64,000 bases of DNA from Termitidicoccus mucosus (GTDB taxonomy: Bacteria > Verrucomicrobiota > Verrucomicrobiia > Opitutales > Opitutaceae): the NCBI RefSeq assembly GCF_038725785.1, contig NZ_CP109796.1:7502501-7566500 (forward strand), written 5' to 3'. The notes below the pieces were generated by a model that made no database searches, was not told the origin of the DNA, and was given only the letters and a program-made list of their open reading frames with translations. The translations under genes were made by a program, and so were the position numbers. This document shows positions 27,001-34,915 of the stretch, piece after piece (the stretch's first letter is position 1; each line of letters begins with the position of its first letter).

Positions 27001-27346
27001 CCGCGTGCTCGTGAAAGGCGGCGTCTTCCTTCTGCACACGCCCAACTTCGACAGTTTGTGGCGCGACCTCATGGAAGAGCGCTGGGTGCACCTCAAACCC
27101 GAGGAGCACTTGTATTATTTCTCACCGGCCACGCTCTCGGCCCTGCTGAAGAAAAACGGCTTCGAGGTCATCTACGCCCGCACGCGCGGCAAGGCGACGA
27201 ACCTCGCCTACATCTTCGGCGTCCTGAAAAAAATCCTCCCGCGGCTCGGCAACCTGCTGGAAAAAACCATCGGACGCCTCCCGCCCGCCAAGTGGCCCTT
27301 CTCCTTCCGCGGCGGCGGCTTTGAGGTGCTGGCGGTCAAGAAATAA
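24062..27346 (+). CDS. YfhO-like membrane protein fused to a class I methyltransferase
   Basis: A 1094-residue protein. Residues 1-785 are a large polytopic membrane region of the YfhO type: the lumenal-loop block TDSFAYYIYTYKLAFDGFIN and WNPYNYGGQPFLGQMQSALF, then a soluble beta-rich segment. From about residue 800 the chain changes to a cysteine pair module (CADCGG and CKNCGLAFVNPRLTQEAI), followed by a SAM-binding domain with LLDVGCAFGYLLSEA (about residue 900) and VVMDDVIEHYGDPVSEI. This is the usual layout of zinc-ribbon plus Methyltransf_23 enzymes found in saccharide clusters. There is no stop or second start at the junction, so this is a genuine single open frame. YfhO relatives are GT-C proteins that decorate lipoteichoic acid or other glycans. 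Confidence 0.9.
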   Translation: MPNLRAIYRKLTASDFSRRHLLWCLALGLLSACMFGKYLVSASQVLSAPGTDSFAYYIYTYKLAFDGFINGDLVLWNPYNYGGQPFLGQMQSALFYPPNWLVAWMPVATAMNCLVFGHQWLLGLGIYGWSTLRGHRPAGAFLAAALMMFGAPYMLHAYAGHMSNLASMAWIPFIFWGIDGWLAKRDYRWILLAAGSAALQIYSGHSQYFYYTAIVAGLYSLIFLRPVAGKPRALLGLVLIWPVALTLAAAQFLPGLAAASESVRAGGAGREFASMFAFPPENILTLVAPWFFGNMTDAPYWGRCYLWEMSLFFGAGGLVLALNGLAAERRRWPYVILFAIITLLALGARTPLYEIFYRVLPGFSMFRGTSKFIFFLVMFLALLAGRGFDGLLAGKKAPRWLWAGALALGAVAIVAGSLMGGGTWENLARDLAALGQKSGEYYLNPKFFETPDFGAKLAAAGGWSLALGGGVLIAAGALLLAAQKQTRLAWAVGAVALAEVLLVARQSVASFPAAEAGYPAIKDFLAKNPGDYRTLNMLNPESAIELKSEGVWGYDPFVLKRYAEFVHYANGLSPDRASQSIPKWEWRVPAMLAMLRGRLAFVPENNTIRVVPLQDPLSRFYVVANHRVLKGRDEIFAEMSKPGFNPKNEVLLEENPVLAPDPGAGQYSIRLLNMSTDHWTLEVQTQFSAFLVMTDAYSKDWRVRSLPDPMNPTLSNSVQVSYELLPAYHALRAIPLAPGVHRIRIEYVPSGLALGAKLTLAGLLFSGLFLWVPCFKRAANALLNPLTATPSVPPRSIDLEYVACADCGGGAADNEIMHRKTGESGVTYNIVRCKNCGLAFVNPRLTQEAIMATYRNAAYFQRGEDATTGYNNYTVDKELHQRFFRTQLDAIEKHAKKGRLLDVGCAFGYLLSEARQRGWKPEGIELSSNAFVHVRDELKLPVHDKPLREVAFPANSFNAVVMDDVIEHYGDPVSEIAEVRRVLVKGGVFLLHTPNFDSLWRDLMEERWVHLKPEEHLYYFSPATLSALLKKNGFEVIYARTRGKATNLAYIFGVLKKILPRLGNLLEKTIGRLPPAKWPFSFRGGGFEVLAVKK

Positions 27347-27390
27347 TACCATTTCCGAATTATAGTCAGGCTCCAGCAAGACTGTGGCAT

Positions 27391-27468
27391 GGAGCCGAGC
27401 TCCCGCGAGGCCGTCGCCGGAAAACGTTGCGTCCGACTGCGACGGCCTCGCAGGAGCTCGGCCCTCCA
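27391..27468. repeat. Palindromic element, copy 1 of the GGAGCCGAGCTCC family
   Basis: Imperfect inverted repeat. The left arm GGAGCCGAGCTCCCGCGAGG begins at 27391 and continues CCGTCGC; the right arm (GACGGCCTCGCAGGAGCTCG and GCCCTCC) ends at 27468. The same element occurs as a perfect copy at 30644-30722. It separates the converging YfhO-fusion and lptF/G genes, so it could help end transcription from both sides. Confidence 0.8.
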
Positions 27469-27515
27469 GAAAGGTGAATTTCGTTCGGGAATGGCATAAC
27501 CAACGCCGGCGGGGA

Positions 27516-28640
27516 TCACGCCCGCTGCGCGCGGTGGTAGAGCCAGATGCCGAGACCGACGAACAGGAGGTTGGGCAGCCACATCAGCCAGTCGGGATGC
27601 AACTCCGGATGACGGTCGAGGCCGCCCGCCGCGCTGCCGAGCACGTGGTAAACCACCACCAGGATGACCGCGATGCCGAGGTTGGCCGAGGTCTCCTTGC
27701 GCTGCGTGCGCACGCCGAGCGGGATGCCGATGAGCACAAACGAAAACACCGCCAGCGCGGTGACAAATTTTTCCTGCACCGCCATCGAGACTTTCAGCCG
27801 GTCCAGGGCGGGAATGTCCGGCGCGGAGACGCGTTTCAACTCGGCGAACAACTCCCGCGTCGGCAGCCATTCGATTTTGTGCCGGGCACGGCGCGGGTTG
27901 AACAGCTTGGCAAGGGATATGTCGATGCTCGTTTCCTCAAACGAGGCGATGGCATCGTGCTTGTTGCGGATTTCCGGGTCCCCGGCCTGGCGTTGCTCGA
28001 TGGTCGTGTTGCGAAACGTGATGACCATCGTCGCGGTGTCCTCGTCGATATCCAGGGTGGCGGTTTCGGCGTGGATAAGGCGGGTCACGCGTTGCTGGCT
28101 GTCGAGCTGCCAGGCCCAGACATCGCGCAGCTCGTCGCCGTCCTTGTGGTTGAAATAAACCACCGCGCCGGTGAACGCGCGGATGAAGGTTTTCGGAGCG
28201 AGGATGTTGAACGCGCTCTGCCGGAAGGCGCGGACAATCTCGACCTGGTAGGTCGTGCGTGCGCGCGGCATGATCTCGAAGTTGATGGCGAGCGCGAAGG
28301 CCGCGCCGCAGAGCCCGAACATGAGCACCGCGCGGGAGATCTGCCACAGGCTCAGCCCTGCGCTGCGCATCGCGGTGATTTCGTTGTCGGCCGACAGCCG
28401 CCCCATGACCAGCAGGGTTCCGACAAGCAGTCCGATGGGCACGGCGTAAACCGCCGCATAGGGCAGCAGGAGAACGGTGAGCTTGAGGACGACGGAGGCG
28501 GGCAGCGTCCCGTCGAGCAGCGGCGCGAGCAGTTCCTTGATGAAATTCCCGGCGGCAAAGACGAAGGTCGTGAAAACCACCGCCGCGCCCGAGGCGAAGA
28601 GGACTGACGAGAGAATATGGCGTTGGAGGACGCGGATCAT
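27516..28640 (-). CDS. LptF/LptG-family LPS export permease
   Basis: A 374-residue inner-membrane protein starting MIRVLQRHILSSVLFASGAA. It has the usual layout of the LptF/LptG pair: an N-terminal membrane block (APLLDGTLPASVVLKLTVLL and VYAVPIGLLVGTLLVMGRLS), a periplasmic beta-jellyroll around residues 130-270, and two or three C-terminal membrane helices ending GLGIWLYHRAQRA. The conserved cytoplasmic loop is LSADNEITAMRSAGLSLWQI. LptF/G with LptB extract lipopolysaccharide from the inner membrane and pass it to the LptC/A bridge. LptF and LptG cannot be separated by sequence alone. The frame is open upstream with low-complexity sequence; the ATG at 28640 is the natural start. Confidence 0.92.
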   Translation of the reverse strand: MIRVLQRHILSSVLFASGAAVVFTTFVFAAGNFIKELLAPLLDGTLPASVVLKLTVLLLPYAAVYAVPIGLLVGTLLVMGRLSADNEITAMRSAGLSLWQISRAVLMFGLCGAAFALAINFEIMPRARTTYQVEIVRAFRQSAFNILAPKTFIRAFTGAVVYFNHKDGDELRDVWAWQLDSQQRVTRLIHAETATLDIDEDTATMVITFRNTTIEQRQAGDPEIRNKHDAIASFEETSIDISLAKLFNPRRARHKIEWLPTRELFAELKRVSAPDIPALDRLKVSMAVQEKFVTALAVFSFVLIGIPLGVRTQRKETSANLGIAVILVVVYHVLGSAAGGLDRHPELHPDWLMWLPNLLFVGLGIWLYHRAQRA

Positions 28641-28825
28641 GCGGGATGGCCGGCGCGGCGGAAGGGGAGGCAGGGATGGAACCGAGTGCTCAAGACGCGC
28701 CCATCGTGCGGTTGATCGGCAAAATGCCGATACGAAAAATGCGGGAGGCCCCGGCGTTTTCAAAACGCCCGCGCGGGCCGGCTTTTGCTCGCCGGGCGCG
28801 CATTTCCGGCTAGTGGTTTGATGTG

Positions 28826-29719
28826 ATGCCGGTAATCGACGCACACGCGCATTTGTATCCGCCCGAGGTGAATGCCTCGCCGGCGGCGTGGGCGGCGGCG
28901 CGGGGCGAGGCGCATTGGGCGACATTGTGCACGCGGGTGCGCAAGAGCGGGCGCCCCGTGCAAGGTTTCCCGAGCGTGGCGGATCTGCTCCGCGCGATGG
29001 ACGCGGCGGACGTCGAACGGGTCGTGCTGCTGGGCTGGTATTGGGAGAAACCCGAGACGTGCGCGTGGCAGAATCGTTTTTACGCGGAATGCCTGCGGTT
29101 GCACGACGACCGGGTTTCGGCATTTGCCGCGCTGCATCCGGAGGCGGGGCTGGCGGCGGTGCGCGAGGAAATTTCGCGCGCGATGGACGCGGGGTTCAGC
29201 GGGGTGGGGGAACTCTCGCCGCATTCGCAGGGTATCCCAGTGGATGACCCGGTGCTCGGCGAGGCGCTGGCGTTTGCGGGCGAACTGGGGCTGGCGGTCA
29301 ACTTTCACGTGACCGAGCCGGACAGCAAGGATTACCCGGGCAAAATCGCCACGCCGCTGGCGGATTTTGCAAGGCTGGCGCGGGCTTATCCGGAGACGAC
29401 TTTCATCTGGGCGCACTGGGGAGCGCGGGCGGCGCTCGATCCCGGAATCGGCGCGGAGGTGCGCGCGTTGAACAACGTTTTTTTTGACACGGCGGCGTCT
29501 CCGCTCACCTATCCGCCAAAAATCTGGCGGGAAATGGCCGACGCCGTGGGAGCGGGGCGGATATTGTTCGGGACGGACTTTCCTCTGGTGCTGTATCCGG
29601 CGCGGGAGACGGAGCCCTGCATGCTCTCGCTGGCCGATGAGGCGAGAACGAGCGAATTGGACGACGACGAGCTTGCCGCCATACTGTGCGGGACGGCCCG
29701 GCGCGTGCTGGGAATTTAA
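28826..29719 (+). CDS. Amidohydrolase-superfamily TIM-barrel protein
   Basis: A 297-residue cytoplasmic metal hydrolase of the amidohydrolase-2 type. The HxH motif is at the very start (MPVIDAHAHLYPPEV). Further metal-binding candidates are His in AVNFHVTEPDSKD (about residue 160), His in TFIWAHWGARA (about 195) and Asp in ILFGTDFPLVLYPA (about 250). The substrate is not known. The ATG at 28826 is preceded by an in-frame GTG. It ends 12 bp before another TIM-barrel hydrolase (TatD family), so the two are probably co-transcribed. Its start is divergent from lptF/G across a gap of 185 bp. Confidence 0.85.
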   Translation: MPVIDAHAHLYPPEVNASPAAWAAARGEAHWATLCTRVRKSGRPVQGFPSVADLLRAMDAADVERVVLLGWYWEKPETCAWQNRFYAECLRLHDDRVSAFAALHPEAGLAAVREEISRAMDAGFSGVGELSPHSQGIPVDDPVLGEALAFAGELGLAVNFHVTEPDSKDYPGKIATPLADFARLARAYPETTFIWAHWGARAALDPGIGAEVRALNNVFFDTAASPLTYPPKIWREMADAVGAGRILFGTDFPLVLYPARETEPCMLSLADEARTSELDDDELAAILCGTARRVLGI

Positions 29720-29731
29720 CCGCGCCGCCCC

Positions 29732-30577
29732 ATGCAATTTTTCGACGCCCACAACCACCTGCACGACCCCTGGCTCGAGCCGCACCTCGACGACCTCGCC
29801 GCGCAGCTCCCGGCGCTCGGCCTGCGCCGCGCGGTGGCCAACGGCACCTGCGAGGACGACTGGCCGGCCGTATCCGATCTTTCACTACGCCTGCCCTGGG
29901 TCGTCCCTTCGTTCGGCCTTCATCCGTGGCATGCGGGCAACCGCTCGCCGCACTGGCTCGACCGGCTCCGCGCCGCGCTCGCCGCGCATCCCGCCGCGCA
30001 TGTCGGCGAGGTCGGGCTCGACCGCTGGATGCTCGACCGCGCCCGCCCGGACGACCCGCGCCTGGCCGGGCTCCGCCGCTCGCCTCCCGACGAGCAACGC
30101 GAAATCCTCGCCGCGCAACTGGCCCTCGCCGCCGGCCACGGTCGCGCCGCCACCATTCACTGTCTCGACGCGTGGGGGGCGCTGGTTGACCTGCTCGAAG
30201 GGACGCCGGTGCCCGCGCGGGGTTTCCTGCTCCATGCCTATGCCGGCCCGGTGGAAATGGTGCCGCGTTTTGTCCGCCTCGGCGCGTATTTTTCCTTCAA
30301 CACCGCCTTCATCCACGATCCCCGAAAACGCCACGCCGCCACCTTCGCCGCCGTCCCCGCGGAACGCCTCCTCGCCGAAACCGACGCCCCGGCCATGCCG
30401 CCGCCATCCTCGTCGCGCCCGCATCAACTCCCGCCCGCCCCGTCCGGCGAAACGATCAATCATCCCGCAAACATCGTCGCGGCCTACACCGTGCTTGCCA
30501 CGATTCGCGGTCTGCCCGTCGAACGGCTTGCCGACCAGCTTGCGCTGAATTTCCAGAAACTCTTCGGCCCGGCATGA
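29732..30577 (+). CDS. TatD-family metal-dependent hydrolase
   Basis: A 281-residue protein opening MQFFDAHNHLHDPWL, with the HxH pair. It has the TatD order of metal ligands: Glu in HVGEVGLDRWML (about residue 92), His in ATIHCLDAWGAL (about 148), His in FLLHAYAGPVE (about 168) and Asp in LLAETDAPAMPPP (about 213). TatD relatives act as Mg2+-dependent DNases or as 3'-5' exonucleases in DNA repair; this member is more divergent than the usual housekeeping copy. The proline/serine-rich loop after the Asp is typical of the family. It follows the previous amidohydrolase by 12 bp. The GC-rich palindrome at 30644 lies after its stop. Confidence 0.88.
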   Translation: MQFFDAHNHLHDPWLEPHLDDLAAQLPALGLRRAVANGTCEDDWPAVSDLSLRLPWVVPSFGLHPWHAGNRSPHWLDRLRAALAAHPAAHVGEVGLDRWMLDRARPDDPRLAGLRRSPPDEQREILAAQLALAAGHGRAATIHCLDAWGALVDLLEGTPVPARGFLLHAYAGPVEMVPRFVRLGAYFSFNTAFIHDPRKRHAATFAAVPAERLLAETDAPAMPPPSSSRPHQLPPAPSGETINHPANIVAAYTVLATIRGLPVERLADQLALNFQKLFGPA

Positions 30578-30643
30578 TCCGCCGAGGTCGCGGGCATAGC
30601 GGGAAATCAAGTCGGGTCATCTAAGAAACAGAGTCAGTCTTCT

Positions 30644-30722
30644 GGAGGGCCGAGCTCCCGCGAGGCCGTCACGGCCTGGGGCAACGTTTCCCGGCGACGG
30701 CCTCGCGGGAGCTCGGCCCTCC
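30644..30722. repeat. 27-bp perfect inverted repeat, copy 2 of the GGAGCCGAGCTCC family
   Basis: Positions 30644-30670 (GGAGGGCCGAGCTCCCGCGA then GGCCGTC) and 30696-30722 are perfect inverted copies around a 25-nt loop. The arms match the element at 27391-27468. It lies between the converging TatD and tmk genes. A strong stem in both orientations would suit transcription termination, but no T-run follows. Confidence 0.85.
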
Positions 30723-30797
30723 ACCAAAACGGCGCATTCCGTTTTGCAAATGGTATCGGAACACCTGGGGTGGCCAGCCAAGGGAAACGCAACCGGC

Positions 30798-31541
30798 TTA
30801 TTTTTTCTTCGCGGTTTTCTTTTTGGGAGCGGCTTTCCTGGCGGCGGTTTTCTTGGCGGGGATTTTCTTGAGCAAGGGTTTCCTGTGGTTGCCGAAGAGG
30901 CGTTTTTCCACCGCGATCCAGATTTGTTTCTCGATGGCATCCTCGCTCTTCGTGCCGTCCACCACGATGAAGCGTTCGGGCATGCCTCTCGCCAGCACCA
31001 GATAGCCGACGCGGACTTTTTCGTAGAAATCGATGTTCTCGCGCTCCATGCGGTCGGGGAGATCGCTGGCGCGCTGGTGGATGCGTTGCAGGCTCACGTC
31101 GGTCGGCACGTCGATGACAACCGTGATGTGCGGCATGACGTTGCCGACGGCGAAGCGGTTGATTTCGTTCACCGGGCCCTTGCCGAGGTTGCGCGCGATG
31201 CCTTGGTAAACCGTGGAGGAGTCGAGGTAACGGTCGCTGAGGACGACGGCGCCGCGCAGGAGCGCGGGGGCAATGGTCTCGCGGACGAGTTGGGCGCGCG
31301 CGGCGGCGAAGAGGAGAAGCTCGGTCTCGGCGCACATTTCGTCTCCGCCGGAGTTGTGGACGATGATGTTGCGGACTTGCTCGCCGATGGCGGTGCCGCC
31401 GGGCTCGCGGGTGGAGACGACCTCGAGACCGCGTTTCTGGAGGCGCTGGGCGAGGCGGGAAATTTGCGTGGTCTTGCCGCTGCCTTCGGAGCCTTCGAAG
31501 GAGATGAGGATGCCGTCGGCGTTTTTGTTTTTGAGTGGCAT
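30798..31541 (-). CDS. tmk: Thymidylate kinase
   Basis: Phosphorylates dTMP to dTDP using ATP, an essential step of dTTP synthesis. The P-loop is ILISFEGSEGSGKTTQI at residues 10-27. The conserved TREPGGTAIGEQVRNIIV and VLSDRYLDSSTVYQGIARNL carry the DR-Y/S motif, and the substrate lid is near RASDLPDRMERENIDFY. The ORF is 247 residues, longer than the usual 205-215. The extra C-terminal 30 residues are almost only Lys, Ala, Pro and Arg (KKIPAKKTAARKAAPKKK), a histone H1-like tail not part of the catalytic fold. It is followed in the same direction by nothing before 30577 and preceded by the PfkB kinase gene. Confidence 0.94.
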   Translation of the reverse strand: MPLKNKNADGILISFEGSEGSGKTTQISRLAQRLQKRGLEVVSTREPGGTAIGEQVRNIIVHNSGGDEMCAETELLLFAAARAQLVRETIAPALLRGAVVLSDRYLDSSTVYQGIARNLGKGPVNEINRFAVGNVMPHITVVIDVPTDVSLQRIHQRASDLPDRMERENIDFYEKVRVGYLVLARGMPERFIVVDGTKSEDAIEKQIWIAVEKRLFGNHRKPLLKKIPAKKTAARKAAPKKKTAKKK

Positions 31542-31583
31542 GGCGGTGGTAGTAGGTGGTGTCTGGCGGATAGATTGGAGGAT

Positions 31584-32696
31584 TTAGCGCCAGCGGGCGA
31601 GGAATGTTTCGAGGTCGGCGAGAGTCGGGCTGTGCGCGCTGCGCACATAGTGGCCGGAGGTGCTGACGCCGAGGGCGAGGCAGGATTGCGGCGTGAGGCC
31701 GAGGAGCTGGCCGGTGGTGAACCCGGCGTTGAAGTGGTCGCCGGCCCCGGTGGTGATGAGGGGTTTCTCGCAGTAGGGGCCGGGGAGCCACCAGTCGCCG
31801 GCGGGGGTGGCGCAGGCGGCGGATTTGCGGGGGTGGACGACGACGGTGGAGAGGGCGAGTTTTTCGCGGATGGCGGAGGCGGCGTGGCGGAGGTCCTTTT
31901 CCTCCTCGCCGAGGAAGACGCCGAGGCCGAGGGCGGCGTAAACCTGCTGGGCCTCCTTGAGGTTGAGGCCGAGGGTGACGCGTCCGTGATACTCGAAGCG
32001 GGCGACGATTTGCAGGGCGGCGACGAGATCCTCGGGGGCGCGTTTTTCGGGGTCGGCGAGGTCGAAGAAAAAGATGCGCTCGCGGGGCGGCAGCGCGGGA
32101 AGGATGTTTTGGACAATGCCTTCGAAGATTCCGGTCATGTTCGGAATCATCGTCCAGTTGACGAGGGCGAGGAGGTCGGCGCCGGCCAGGAGCGCGGTGA
32201 AGCGGGGCGGGGTGATGGTTTCGATGAGTTTCGCGTAGGTGATTTCATCGAAGGATTTCATCTGGCCGAGCATGAGCTTGCCGTCGTCGAACTCGACCGC
32301 GGTGGTGTGGGCGGGGGCGCAGAGGGAAATAGTGTCGGAACGGGTCGCCATGTCCTGGAACACGGGGTGAAGCGTGTCCTTGCCGAGCGCGCCGATGTAG
32401 GTGAGGCGGGAGCCGGCGGCGAGCAGGGCGTTGGCCATGATGGGGCCGTTGCCGCCGAGTTTTTCCATGCGGGGGTAGAACTCGATGTTGGTGCTTTTGC
32501 CGGCGGCGCTGAGGACGCGCTGGCCGAAGGCGGTGATGGTGTCGATGGGCGTGAAGTCCTCGCCCTGGCCGGTGCGCAGCGCGACAGGGGTCACGATGGT
32601 GTCCACGAAACCGTCAAGGCCGACGACGGCATGCTTTTGCCCGATGGCGGCGCGTTTGGCGGCGAGTTCTTCGAGGGCTTGTTTTTTGAAGGACAT
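31584..32696 (-). CDS. PfkB-family carbohydrate kinase
   Basis: A 370-residue ribokinase-fold enzyme. The N-terminal motif is the glycine-rich region of MEKLGGNGPIMANALLAAGS (about residues 75-95), and the second PfkB signature is LITTGAGDHFNAGFTTGQLL (about residues 308-327), with the catalytic Asp in GAGDHF. The substrate cannot be told from the sequence. The ATG at 32696 gives MSFKKQALEELAAKRAAIGQ. A further 12 upstream codons have no family match. It lies 42 bp upstream of tmk in the same direction and about 90 bp downstream of thrS, so thrS, the kinase and tmk may form one operon. Confidence 0.9.
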   Translation of the reverse strand: MSFKKQALEELAAKRAAIGQKHAVVGLDGFVDTIVTPVALRTGQGEDFTPIDTITAFGQRVLSAAGKSTNIEFYPRMEKLGGNGPIMANALLAAGSRLTYIGALGKDTLHPVFQDMATRSDTISLCAPAHTTAVEFDDGKLMLGQMKSFDEITYAKLIETITPPRFTALLAGADLLALVNWTMIPNMTGIFEGIVQNILPALPPRERIFFFDLADPEKRAPEDLVAALQIVARFEYHGRVTLGLNLKEAQQVYAALGLGVFLGEEEKDLRHAASAIREKLALSTVVVHPRKSAACATPAGDWWLPGPYCEKPLITTGAGDHFNAGFTTGQLLGLTPQSCLALGVSTSGHYVRSAHSPTLADLETFLARWR

Positions 32697-32787
32697 GGGG
32701 AGTGGGAAAAAGAGGGAAGTAACGGGTGACAATCAACAAGCGGCTGGCGCGGGCGGTGTGTTTCTTTTCTTTGTTACTTGCCGCTTG

Positions 32788-34704
32788 TCATTTGGCATTC
32801 TTCTTCGCCGGGAGGGCGCGGGTGGCGACCTCGGTTTTGGCGCGGGCGAGATAATCGGCGAATGGCTGCACGCCTTCGTCGCCGTTGGTCCGGGTGCGGA
32901 CGCTGACGGCCCTGGCCTCGGCTTCTTTCGCGCCGAGCACGAGGACATGCGGGACTTTTTCCAACTCGGCGCGGCGGATTTTGGCGCCGAGTTTGTCGCT
33001 ATGCTCGTCGAGCGAGGCGCGAAGACCGGCCGCGCGGAGTTGAGCAAGGAGGTCGCGGCCGTAATCGGCGACTTTTTCCGAGATGGGGACGAGGCGGATT
33101 TGCTCGGGGGCGAGCCAGAGGGGGAAGTCGCCGGCGAAGTGCTCGATGAGCACGCCGCAAAAGCGTTCCATCGAGCCGAAGGGGGCGCGGTGGATCATCA
33201 CGGGACGGTGCGGCTGGTTGTCCGCGCCGATGTAGGTGAGGTCGAAGCGGAGGGGGAGGTTGTAGTCAACCTGCACGGTGCCGAGCTGCCATTCGCGCCC
33301 GATGACGTCCTTGACGACGAAGTCGATTTTCGGGCCGTAGAAGGCGGCCTCGCCGGGTTCCTCGGTGAAGGGGACGCCGAGGGTCTGGGCGGCGGCGCGG
33401 CAGGCGGCCTCGGCCTTGTCCCAGTTTTCGGCCTTGCCGGTGTATTTGTTGGAGTCGGGGTCGCGGAGGCCGACGCGCACGCGGTAATCGGCCATGCCGA
33501 GGGTGGAGAGGACGGTTTTGACGAGGGCGAGGCAGCCGAGGACTTCTTCCGCGACCTGATCCTCGGTGCAGAACAGGTGCGCGTCGTCCTGGGTGAAGCC
33601 GCGGACGCGGGTCATGCCGTTGAGTTCGCCGGACTGCTCCCAGCGGTAAACGGTGCCGAACTCGGCGAGGCGCACGGGGAGATCGCGGTAGGAGCGCGGC
33701 TGCGAGGCGAAGATTTTTATGTGATGGGGGCAGTTCATCGGCTTGAGCATGAAGCCGTCGAGGAGGCGGGCGGGGTCCATCACGCGGTCGGGGGCGATGA
33801 GCTCGGTGCCCGCGCGTTCGTTGAGCTGCGCGGCGAAGTGGGCGGAGACGGCTTCGAGGCGCGCGGTCATGTCGGCGCAGGAACAGCCTTCGGAGGCGAT
33901 CTGCGCGAGCTGGTCGGGCTCGGCGATGGCGGGAAATTGGGATTCCTTGTAGTAGGGGAAGTGCCCCGAGGTTTTATAAAGGGAGAGTTTGCCGATGTGG
34001 GGGGTGAAAACCTGGGAGTAGCCTTGTTTGCGGAGTTCCTCGCTGATGAAGTTTTGCAGTTCCTGGCGCAGGATCGAACCCGCGGGAGTCCAGAGGATAA
34101 GGCCTTGGCCGACATCCTCGTCGATGTGGAAAAGCTTGAGTTCACGGCCGAGTTTGCGGTGGTCGCGGAGTTTGGCTTGTTCGAGGCGGTCAAGGTATTG
34201 GGCGAGTTCGTCCTTCGAGGGGAAGGCGGTGCCGTAGATGCGCTGGAGTTGTTTGTTGCGTTCGTCGCCGCGGTGGTAGGCGCCGGCGATGGAGAGGAGT
34301 TTGAAGGCCTTGACCTGCTTGGTGTAGCGGACGTGGGTGCCGGCGCAGAGGTCGATAAACTCGCCGTTCTGATAAAAGGAAATGGCCTCGCCCTCCGGGA
34401 TGTCGGCGAGCCGGCCGAGCTTGTAGCGTTCCTGGCCGATTTTCTTGATGAGCTCGGTGGCTTCCCCGCGGGAGACTTCGCGGCGGGTGAAGGCCTGGTT
34501 TTCGTCGATGACCTTTTTCATCTCGGCCTCGAGGCGCGCGAGATCCTCGGCGGTGAGTTTGTGGTCGAGATCGATGTCGTAGTAAAAACCGGTGTCCGTC
34601 GGGGGGCCGATATCAAGCTTCGCGTCGGGGAAGACGCGGAGGACGGCGGTCGCAAGGATGTGCGAGCAGGAGTGGCGGATTTCTTCGAGCGGTGTCATCG
34701 ACAT
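32788..34704 (-). CDS. thrS: Threonyl-tRNA synthetase without TGS domain
   Basis: Charges tRNA(Thr) with threonine. The product has 638 residues and starts directly with the editing domain (MTPLEEIRHSCSHILATAVL, HxxxH motif), so the N-terminal TGS domain is absent. The catalytic core shows the zinc and substrate motifs: LKPMNCPHHIKIFASQPRS (motif 2 region with the zinc Cys), TQDDAHLFCTEDQ and HRAPFGSMERFCGVLIEHF (motif 3). Between PYYKESQFP and LKPMNCPHH there are about 50 residues (SEGCSCADMTARLEAVSAHF region) where the standard enzyme has about 15. The C-terminal anticodon-binding domain is present (LVPISEKVADYGRDLLAQLR). The open frame reaches 34971, but the ATG at 34704 fits the editing domain. 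Confidence 0.95.
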   Translation of the reverse strand: MSMTPLEEIRHSCSHILATAVLRVFPDAKLDIGPPTDTGFYYDIDLDHKLTAEDLARLEAEMKKVIDENQAFTRREVSRGEATELIKKIGQERYKLGRLADIPEGEAISFYQNGEFIDLCAGTHVRYTKQVKAFKLLSIAGAYHRGDERNKQLQRIYGTAFPSKDELAQYLDRLEQAKLRDHRKLGRELKLFHIDEDVGQGLILWTPAGSILRQELQNFISEELRKQGYSQVFTPHIGKLSLYKTSGHFPYYKESQFPAIAEPDQLAQIASEGCSCADMTARLEAVSAHFAAQLNERAGTELIAPDRVMDPARLLDGFMLKPMNCPHHIKIFASQPRSYRDLPVRLAEFGTVYRWEQSGELNGMTRVRGFTQDDAHLFCTEDQVAEEVLGCLALVKTVLSTLGMADYRVRVGLRDPDSNKYTGKAENWDKAEAACRAAAQTLGVPFTEEPGEAAFYGPKIDFVVKDVIGREWQLGTVQVDYNLPLRFDLTYIGADNQPHRPVMIHRAPFGSMERFCGVLIEHFAGDFPLWLAPEQIRLVPISEKVADYGRDLLAQLRAAGLRASLDEHSDKLGAKIRRAELEKVPHVLVLGAKEAEARAVSVRTRTNGDEGVQPFADYLARAKTEVATRALPAKKNAK

Positions 34705-34915
34705 GGCGGACGGGTGTTGGAAAGTGGTGAAAATGGGAAAGCGTGGCGCGGAGCAGGGGAAAGGTGAAGAGAAAAGGTTATTTGCGTTTTCGCGGATGCG
34801 GCGCAATGCAATGCCGGCGCGAATTGAGGCGGCATGTCGGGGAGAGATGAGCCGGCGCGCCAGACTGCATCCGCGATTTCGCAGGACTTGTTTCCGGGAC
34901 ATCCTGCTGAACCTA

